Source: an uncultured Alphaproteobacteria bacterium (GTDB lineage Bacteria > Pseudomonadota > Alphaproteobacteria > Rickettsiales > Midichloriaceae). From it: a stretch of 6,198 bases of DNA. Below the pieces are notes generated by a model. That model was not told the DNA's origin, did not search any database, and worked only from the letters and a program-made list of their open reading frames with translations. This document shows, piece by piece, positions 1 to 5,394 of this stretch (position 1 is its first letter; each line of letters begins with the position of its first letter). The stretch covers positions 1 to 6,198 of the forward strand of contig CAIOSF010000138.1 in NCBI GenBank assembly GCA_903860855.1, given 5' to 3'. Position numbers and translations under genes: made by a program.

Positions 1-19
1 AAAAAACGATATTCTGTAA

Positions 20-487
20 GAGAAGCAAGAATGGTATGGCCTCGAGTTTGATTTTATTCAACATATTGAGGATGTTTGTGCTCTAGTACTCAAAGAGTGC
101 GGTACTCATATAGCATCGGATCTTGAGTTGACGATTCTACTCTCAGATGATGAGAAACTGCAGGAATTAAACTCAACATACTCACATAAAAATGAACCAA
201 CAAATGTTCTGTCTTTCTGCTATGATCAACCAGTTCAATGTGACTACTTGTATCTAGGAGATATAGCTGTTAGCTATCAAAGATTAGAAAAAGAGAGCAT
301 TGAAATGGTCAAAAGCATGCAGGAATATTTGACACATTTAATCATTCACGGGGTATTGCATCTGCTTGGGCATGATCATGTAGAAGAGCTTGATGCAACG
401 AAAATGGAAAGGATTGAGACCAAGTTGATGAAAAAATTTGGTTACAATGACCCATATATCTATGATGATGAAATCATTTGCAGCTAA
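20..487 (+). CDS. ybeY: YbeY, 16S rRNA 3'-end maturation endoribonuclease (5' end defective or start unresolved)
   Basis: YbeY is a small zinc-dependent RNase that works in the cytoplasm on 16S rRNA maturation and ribosome quality control. The signature zinc motif is present as HGVLHLLGHDH, with three His in the H-x3-H-x5-H spacing. Also visible are the PTNVLSF and LGDIAVS core strands and the GYNDPY C-terminal motif. The frame is open from position 20 (155 codons, the usual family length). Residues coded by 20-127 (EKQEWYGLEFDFIQH and on) look like the normal YbeY N-terminus. However, a TAA lies at 17-19, and no ATG or GTG occurs in frame. The only conventional start is TTG at 128, giving 119 residues that lack the first strand and helix. 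The conserved Arg of the family's YRxxDxPT segment is Ser here (STYSHKNEPT). Identity is secure; function is doubtful. It precedes corC by 17 bases, as in many alphaproteobacteria. Confidence 0.88.
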   Translation, partial: EKQEWYGLEFDFIQHIEDVCALVLKECGTHIASDLELTILLSDDEKLQELNSTYSHKNEPTNVLSFCYDQPVQCDYLYLGDIAVSYQRLEKESIEMVKSMQEYLTHLIIHGVLHLLGHDHVEELDATKMERIETKLMKKFGYNDPYIYDDEIICS

Positions 488-504
488 TAAAGTAGGCAAA
501 AAGA

Positions 505-1332
505 GTGAAAAAAAAGACCATAAATTTGATGGGCACACTATCTAACTTTTTTCAAAAGAAGAAAAAAAGTAGGGCACAGAGCAGTAGAGCGCAGACTAAT
601 AATGACCAAGAAGGAGAGCTTATTGCTAAGCAACTTGGCCATTTTCAAGGACTAAAAGCATCAGAGGTTATGATACCTTGTGCAGATATCATCGCCGTAA
701 GGCACGACACTAAATTGGCTGAATTACATGAGCAGTTTATTAAAACAGCCTTCACTAGAATTCCAGTTTATAAGAGTAACTTGGATGAAATCATTGGCTT
801 CATCCACGTCAAAGATATAGTTCCTTATCTCGGTTGCGTGAATAGCGAAAAAGATTTCCATCTCCCCAAAGTGATTCGCAAGCCTTTATATGCTGCTAGA
901 TCTACTAAATGCCTAAGTTTACTGACCAAAATGAGACTGGAAGCCGTCCATGTCTCTATTATCCTTGATGAGTATGGCTGTACTGAGGGTATGGTAACTA
1001 TTGAGAATTTAGTCGAAGAAATCGTCGGAGAAATAAAGGACGAACACGATTCCCTCCGCCCCGAGCAAGAAACGATCTTGAAGACCGATGATGGCTGCTA
1101 CATTATAGATGCCAAGACCACAATTGCGGATGTGGCTGAGACAATAGGATTAGCTCCTGAGTCTTTATCAGAAGAAGAAGGGGAATATCAGACCATAGGA
1201 GGGTTCGTCATGTCATACCTGGATCGTATACCAGATAAAGGTGAAAAATTCACCCATCCTCCTTCTGGAATTCGTATCGAAATACTTGATGCTGATCAGC
1301 GTAAAATTAAGAGCATTAAGTTAAGTTTATAA
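505..1332 (+). CDS. tlyC: CorC/TlyC-type CBS-domain protein (hemolysin C family, soluble form)
   Basis: A 275-residue protein with a basic, low-complexity N-terminus (residues 1-30). It then has two CBS domains, roughly 53-110 (starting SEVMIPCADI) and 115-175, and a C-terminal CorC_HlyC transporter-associated domain at about 195-275. The diagnostic stretch DEYGCTEGMVTIENLVEE lies at 155-172, followed by IVGEIKDEHD. There is no DUF21 membrane domain and no hydrophobic segment, so the protein should be cytosolic or peripheral. This matches the short form called CorC in proteobacteria (linked to Mg/Co efflux) and TlyC in Rickettsia (reported haemolytic activity). The true role here is unknown. 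The start is GTG at 505; an in-frame ATG at 529 is a reasonable alternative. Two normally conserved positions are Cys (Arg in MIPR, Gly in DEYGG, from memory). It is probably co-transcribed with ybeY. The usual next gene, lnt, is absent. Confidence 0.9.
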   Translation: MKKKTINLMGTLSNFFQKKKKSRAQSSRAQTNNDQEGELIAKQLGHFQGLKASEVMIPCADIIAVRHDTKLAELHEQFIKTAFTRIPVYKSNLDEIIGFIHVKDIVPYLGCVNSEKDFHLPKVIRKPLYAARSTKCLSLLTKMRLEAVHVSIILDEYGCTEGMVTIENLVEEIVGEIKDEHDSLRPEQETILKTDDGCYIIDAKTTIADVAETIGLAPESLSEEEGEYQTIGGFVMSYLDRIPDKGEKFTHPPSGIRIEILDADQRKIKSIKLSL

Positions 1333-1573
1333 TATGGCCTGTCATCAACTAAAATCACAAAAAAGCATGATGAAAAATCAAATAGATATATGAGAATTTA
1401 AAAATGTGTAGAGCCAGTTGGTTATCCTGAACTTGTTTGATTTTACCAGCTTAATTGATGGCGGGCCCTAGATGAGTGACTTGAAAATGCATAAACAACC
1501 CAATAGAACTCCTCATAGTTATTTGCCTGAATTTACTTTACAAACAGTCCCATAGTAGGTTAAAAGGAATTAG
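1333..1573. other. Convergent intergenic spacer, no gene recognised
   Basis: This 241-base stretch lies between the 3' ends of corC (+) and comM (-). I translated it in the plus frames looking for an apolipoprotein N-acyltransferase (lnt) remnant, the gene usually found after corC, and recognised none. No clear hairpin plus T-run terminator is visible in either direction. A 27-codon ORF on the + strand (1472-1555, beginning MSDLKMHKQP) has no good ribosome binding site and no recognised relative, so I do not call it a gene. The spacer contains GGGCCC at about 1463-1468 and one ATGCAT at 1487-1492. It could be eroded coding sequence, but nothing in it proves this. Confidence 0.5.
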
Positions 1574-2959
1574 TTAGTATGACCCAACATTGGTCATAGC
1601 TCTCCTATAGCCTAAAGCCTCAATTATATCATCCTTCACCAGGCCATCTCTCTCTTGCAGATCAGCTATGGTGCGTGCAACTCTCAGTACGCGGTTCACC
1701 CCCATCATAGATAGATTATATCGATTGACTGCCTGACTTAAAAGCTTACGCATTAACTCATCTATCTTGGCAAAATCACTCAGGTCTTCGCCATTTAATT
1801 CGCAGTTAAGTCTTATACCTCTATCTTTATACCTTACTTCTTGGATCTTTCGAGCTGCTGCAACTCTTTTGAGAACATCAGCTGATTCTTCTTCATTATC
1901 TTTACTATTGATCATCATAATTTTATCAGGATGAATAGATGGAATTTCTATTTGTAAGTCAAATCTATCAAGTAATGGCCCAGAAATTCTACTTTGGTAA
2001 TCGGCAGCACAACCAGGTGCCTTACGGCAAGATGTAGCCATCATAGTCCCGAAATCACCACATTTACAGGGATTCATCGCTGCAATCAGCTGAAAACGAG
2101 CTGGATAAGTTACATGCATGTTGACTCGAGATACAGTAACCGTTGCTGATTCCACTGGTTGCCTAAGTGATTCAAGGACTGAGCGGGAGAATTCAGGCAA
2201 CTCATCCAAAAACAAAACGCCAAGATGGGTCATGGTTACCTCCCCTGGAACGGCATTACGCCCCCCTCCAATCATTGCTGGCATTGAAGCTGAGCAGTGG
2301 GGATCATGGAAGGGTCTCTGCATTTTGATAGCATCTCCCAGAGTGCCGACAATGCTGGCTATGATGCTTATTTCCAGCTTTTCTGAGGTTGATAGAGGGG
2401 GGAGGATTCCAGGCAATCTCTTAGCCAACATTGACTTGCCAGAACCAGGAGGCCCACACATTATCGTATTATGACCACCAGCTGCTGCTATTTCCATGGC
2501 TCTCTTTGCGGCTTTCTGCCCCTTGACATCCTTAAGATCTAGATACTTAAAATCATCTAGTTGAAGCTCTTGTTTTGGTGGCATCATAATAGAATCGCCT
2601 CGGAAGTGCTGAATAATCGACATAAGATTATCAGCTGCAAGAATCGAAGGATTTCCGGACCACAATGCCTCTCCTCCATTGGCCTTTGGGCAGATAAGAC
2701 CAAAATCCAGGGATGATGCCTTGATGGCTGCCGGTAGGATGCCCTTAACTTTTATTATTTTCCCATCTAAAGCCAATTCTCCCAGGATTAGATAAGATGA
2801 CGTTTCTTCCTGAGGTATAATCTGCATAGCGACCAATAAACCAATAGCAACTCCCAAATCAAAGTGACTACCCTCTTTCAATAGATCTGCTGGTGATAAA
2901 TTTACTGTAATCCTTTTAGCTGGAATGCCTAGGCCTATGCTTGAGAATGCCGCCCTAAC

Positions 2960-2966
2960 CCTCCTC
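2960..2966 (-). other. Frameshift 2 in comM (-1 base)
   Basis: The family motif ESRERVRAAF is encoded here as GAA-TCA-CGA-GG-AGG-GTT-AGG-GCG. The codon expected for the second Glu has only two bases. From AGG at 2962-2960 onward the frame is the one that stays open to the end of the gene. The reading frame upstream of this point in frame 3 meets a stop (TGA) at 2989-2987, so translation of the body cannot start far upstream in that frame. Confidence 0.75.
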
Positions 2967-2990
2967 GTGATTCTGCAATCGATTTGTCAG

Positions 2991-2996
2991 GCAGAG
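2991..2996 (-). other. Frameshift 1 in comM (+2 bases)
   Basis: Read on the - strand, the family sequence IVGLPDK is encoded as GGA-CTCTG-CCT-GAC-AAA. Two extra bases (a CT repeated) separate the Gly codon at 2999-2997 from the LPDK codons starting at 2994. The upstream frame continues as nonsense (CLTNRLQNHEEG) to TAG at 2957-2955. The placement relies on the VGLPDK motif, which I know from the family. Confidence 0.75.
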
Positions 2997-3137
2997 TCCG
3001 ACTATGCTGAAACATGGCAAACCTCCCGGTGCTATATGGACTTGCACATCAACCTTTTGAGCCTCGATACCAATGAAAGTTACGGTATGAACTTGTGCAA
3101 GCATCGTACGAAAGTCTTTGTTAATATCAATGTCGCA

Positions 3138-4994
3138 CTATAGCGCATTTTGGATGAAAGTTAAGTCATAAGTTTGGTCAGTAAAATTATCAAGTCTATC
3201 GCGAATAAACTGCAGCACGTCTTGATTTGTTATTGTTTGTTTTAAAATTGGTTTGCCTTCTGATGATTGCCCATGCGCTAATAATGATCTGAGTGAGATG
3301 TGGAGTTTATAGCCGCAGATTATCCTAATGATACCTAGGGCAGATCTGCGTAGAGCATAGGGATCCTTTGATCCAGTTGGCCTTATATTGATGGCAAACA
3401 TTTGTTGGATAGTATCTATTTTGTCAGCGAGAGCTACTATAGCTCCGACAAGATTCGCTGGGATTGGATCGCTCGGACCTACCGGCTTGTAGTGATCTCT
3501 TATAGCTATGGCAACTTGTTCATCTTCTTTTTGTGCCAAAGCATAGTAATATCCCATTATACCTTGTAGCTCTGGAAACTCCTTCACCATTTCGCTAACT
3601 ATATCAGACTTACAAAGGGATGCAGCTCGTACTGCTAGTTGTTTTAGGCTTAGTCGCTTCGAATCATATTGCCCTAGATCACTAACCCCTCTATCAACGG
3701 CCTCTGCGATATAGCCAGAAAGGATCTTCATTCTCTCGACCTTCTCAAACAAGCTACCGATTTGAGAGTGGAATGCTACCCTGTGCAACTTATCTGACAT
3801 TTTATCCAAAGAGCTTAGCATGTCTTGTTGCATGAAAAACATTGCATCAGAGAGACGAGCTTTCAGCACCTTTTCATTCCCAGCAATCAGGGCTTGTCCA
3901 CCATCTTTTGGCTCTATGTTTGCTGTTATAACAAAATATGGAGCCAGACTTACCATGGGTATTGTAGAAATGGGTGAGTGATGAGCAGCGCCATAGAGAT
4001 CCTCAGATTGATTCAATATATGCTGGAGCATTAAATATTTTTGATGAACCTTCAGGGAGGTAATCAAAACTTCTTTAGGCAATTCCATGAATTTCTGCTC
4101 AATCTTACCTATAAATACCCTTGGATATTCGATCAATCCGACAACTTCGTCTAATAGGTTTTGATCCTCGATCAAAGAGAGCTCGCCTATGTTGAGGTCA
4201 CTTTGTTCATTTGATGAAAGTTCACTTAATTGCTTCAATTCGTTCAATCGATCAGTTAACTGTAGTAGAATCGCCCTCTCTCTCTCGTATTGATCTATAG
4301 CAACGAAAGCCTCTTCCATTGCCTTAAGATAATGGTCGGCATGTTCTATGGTTATTGAATGATTCGCCATGAATCTATGACCGCGAGTTTGGCGACCAGA
4401 ACGAATATGACCAAAGCTTAGGTTTACAACCTGGTCATCAAGTAATGATAAAATTGAATGAATTGGCCTTACCCAAGTGATTGCATAGTCATTCCATTTC
4501 ATGGATTTGGGCCAGGAAAAGTTCTGGAGTATTTCTTCAATTGCTTTGGCTAAGGCATCAGCTGCATTGAGCGTTTGACTTGAGCTGAAGAAATAGAATC
4601 CATCCTTCTCTGTAATACCAGTTCCCATTTCTAAATCTTGCTGCCTTCCTCGTCGCTCTGCACTCATTGCGTTATTTAATCTTGGTTCTGGTACGACGCG
4701 CTGTGTAACGTGATATTTCTTCAGAAATCCATCTACAGCTGATTGATTAGCCCCGACGCGTGGCCCTCTAGCCTCTGTAAACGTTTTCGCGCTTTCTGGG
4801 ATATTATTCGCTATTAATACCATTCTCTGTGGAGAGATATAGGTTGCAACCCCTATATTGGTTGCAACATCTGGCCAAAGCTCTTTTAGCTTATCAGTAA
4901 ATTTCTTTTGCAATTGTCTTGAGGCATCAGCCTGCATACAAGCCGGGATTTCCTCTGATAGTATTTCCAGTAAAAGCTTATTAGATTTACCCAT
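3138..4994 (-). CDS. glyS: Glycyl-tRNA synthetase beta subunit, lacking the C-terminal anticodon-binding domain
   Basis: GlyS is the beta chain of the alpha2-beta2 bacterial glycyl-tRNA synthetase and supplies most tRNA-Gly contacts; the alpha chain (GlyQ) holds the aminoacylation site. Recognisable landmarks in this 618-residue ORF are LLLEILSEEIPA (7-18), GPRVGA (77-82), WPKSMKW (161-167), WVRPIHS (174-180), GHRF (205-208), EVVGLIEYP, a FPELQG segment and PTGSKDPYALRR (539-550). The protein ends at FIQNAL, only about 20 residues after the segment VLQFIRDRL (593-601). In E. coli GlyS (689 residues) well over 100 more residues follow, forming the DALR-type anticodon-binding domain. The TAG is at 3140-3138 and comM starts at 3104, so the domain cannot be hidden in another frame. 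The start ATG at 4994 has only a weak AAGA-like ribosome binding site. glyQ, usually just upstream, is not in the window. Identity is certain; whether the truncated product works is open. Confidence 0.93.
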   Translation of the reverse strand: MGKSNKLLLEILSEEIPACMQADASRQLQKKFTDKLKELWPDVATNIGVATYISPQRMVLIANNIPESAKTFTEARGPRVGANQSAVDGFLKKYHVTQRVVPEPRLNNAMSAERRGRQQDLEMGTGITEKDGFYFFSSSQTLNAADALAKAIEEILQNFSWPKSMKWNDYAITWVRPIHSILSLLDDQVVNLSFGHIRSGRQTRGHRFMANHSITIEHADHYLKAMEEAFVAIDQYERERAILLQLTDRLNELKQLSELSSNEQSDLNIGELSLIEDQNLLDEVVGLIEYPRVFIGKIEQKFMELPKEVLITSLKVHQKYLMLQHILNQSEDLYGAAHHSPISTIPMVSLAPYFVITANIEPKDGGQALIAGNEKVLKARLSDAMFFMQQDMLSSLDKMSDKLHRVAFHSQIGSLFEKVERMKILSGYIAEAVDRGVSDLGQYDSKRLSLKQLAVRAASLCKSDIVSEMVKEFPELQGIMGYYYALAQKEDEQVAIAIRDHYKPVGPSDPIPANLVGAIVALADKIDTIQQMFAINIRPTGSKDPYALRRSALGIIRIICGYKLHISLRSLLAHGQSSEGKPILKQTITNQDVLQFIRDRLDNFTDQTYDLTFIQNAL

Positions 4995-5031
4995 ATTATC
5001 TTGATTTCTTAACTTCGTTCACAATGCATTA

Positions 5032-5060
5032 GTTATAACGGAATGCTGCTATCATTGCAA
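5032..5060 (-). promoter_or_regulatory. Candidate sigma-70 promoter for glyS
   Basis: On the - strand TTGCAA (5060-5055, 4 of 6 matches to the -35 consensus) is followed after exactly 17 bases by TATAAC (5037-5032, 5 of 6 matches to -10). Transcription would start near 5025 and give a leader of about 30 bases before the glyS ATG at 4994. Position and spacing fit well; AT-rich spacers give chance matches, so this remains a prediction. Confidence 0.45.
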
Positions 5061-5120
5061 TAAACCTCTTGCCTAAGTATTCCATCAGCTATTAATTGCG
5101 TCGATTTCTATGAAGTTGTA

Positions 5121-5151
5121 TTGATTGTACAGATAGTAAATCTGCTATAAT
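5121..5151 (+). promoter_or_regulatory. Candidate extended -10 promoter upstream of a tiny ORF
   Basis: A perfect TATAAT lies at 5146-5151, preceded by TGC to make the extended -10 form TGnTATAAT. Possible -35 elements are TTGATT (5121-5126, spacer 19) or TTGTAC (5125-5130, spacer 15); both spacings are off the optimum, but extended -10 promoters need little -35 contact. A transcript would start near 5158, more than 230 bases before the paraslipin start, so it would have a long leader or serve a small RNA or the ORF at 5189. Confidence 0.4.
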
Positions 5152-5188
5152 TCTGAAATAGTTAATATGCAATGAAGGTTGAGATAAT

Positions 5189-5275
5189 ATGGACGCATGT
5201 AATGGACGGGCCGCGGGTGCAATCAAATGCATTAATTGGAGATCTAGTAGCATATTGGCTATTCCAACCATCTAG
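5189..5275 (+). CDS. Possible 28-residue small ORF, unknown function
   Basis: A 28-codon ORF starting ATG at 5189 (MDACNGRAAGAIKCINW, then RSSSILAIPTI) and ending TAG. It is listed only because of its context. GAAGG at about 5174-5178 and GAG at 5181-5183 could act as ribosome binding sites, and the TATAAT-type promoter lies about 40 bases upstream. I recognise no family, and there is no clear signal peptide or membrane helix. It contains two Cys. It may well be a chance ORF in a spacer of this size. Confidence 0.15.
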   Translation: MDACNGRAAGAIKCINWRSSSILAIPTI

Positions 5276-5338
5276 CTCTCACTTTGAATGCATTCTCATT
5301 CGATGCATGGTTCATTTGCATACAATACCCAGAGGCCC

Positions 5339-5367
5339 TTGACACGTTAACCCATCGCTTATAGCAT
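5339..5367 (+). promoter_or_regulatory. Candidate sigma-70 promoter for the paraslipin gene
   Basis: A perfect -35 hexamer TTGACA (5339-5344) is followed at 17 bases by TAGCAT (5362-5367, 4 of 6 matches), or at 15 bases by TATAGC (5360-5365). Transcription would begin near 5373, giving a short leader of about 20-30 bases to either candidate GTG start. The palindrome GAATGCATTC ends 43 bases upstream of the -35 element. Confidence 0.5.
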
Positions 5368-5394
5368 TTTCTGTGATTGTTATTTTATATTTGA

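Larger units (their letters stand above)
1574..3104 (-). pseudogene. comM: ComM/YifB family Mg-chelatase-like AAA+ ATPase, broken by two frameshifts
   Basis: ComM is a hexameric AAA+ helicase that drives branch migration when incoming DNA is integrated during natural transformation. Reconstructed, the gene runs from ATG at 3104-3102 to the stop at 1574 and codes for about 509 residues, the normal family length. Frame 1 (3104 to about 2994) gives MLAQVHTVTFIGIEAQ through FSIVGL. Frame 2 (about 2994-2965) gives LPDKSIAESR. Frame 3 gives RVRAAFSSIGLGIPAKRITV and then the whole ATPase. Without correction, frame 1 ends at a TAG at 2957-2955 after 49 codons. The ATPase body is also open from a TTG at 2881 (435 residues). 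It holds Walker A GPPGSGKS (residues 143-150 of that piece), Walker B LFLDE (223-227), four Cys at 272, 274, 285 and 291, the arginine-finger-like GPLLDRFDL and the C-terminal VLRVARTIADL. The body is well conserved, so the breaks are recent or are sequencing errors. It lies 33 bases after glyS on the same strand. Confidence 0.88.
4995..5394. other. Divergent intergenic region between glyS and the paraslipin gene
   Basis: This 400-base region separates the 5' end of glyS (-) from the 5' end of the paraslipin gene (+). It contains three promoter-like sequences listed separately, one tiny ORF, and four ATGCAT palindromes at 5024-5029, 5227-5232, 5288-5293 and 5303-5308. The third sits in a perfect 10-base palindrome GAATGCATTC (5286-5295). 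I found no tRNA-like T-loop pattern and no convincing rho-independent terminator. The frames I translated show nothing resembling GlyQ, the usual upstream neighbour of GlyS. Confidence 0.6.

Noticed and set aside
338..538. 66-residue - strand ORF
   Set aside because: It is antisense to the ybeY zinc motif and the start of tlyC, with no recognisable domain.
1472..1555. 27-codon + strand ORF (MSDLKMHKQP...)
   Set aside because: There is no convincing ribosome binding site, promoter or family match; an ORF of this length is expected by chance in the spacer.
1333..1573. Rho-independent terminator between the convergent corC and comM genes
   Set aside because: GGGCCC and nearby bases give no stable hairpin followed by a T-run on either strand.
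2118..2474. 118-residue + strand ORF inside comM
   Set aside because: It is antisense to the conserved Walker A to Walker B region of ComM, so it is a shadow of that gene.
2925..3143. 72-residue + strand ORF
   Set aside because: It lies antisense to the comM N-terminal coding sequence, which is clearly recognisable on the other strand across frames; the + translation resembles nothing.
5190..5394. Possible tRNA, suggested by GGTTCATTTGC near 5308
   Set aside because: The sequence departs from the conserved T-loop and I could not find matching acceptor, D-arm or anticodon stems around it.
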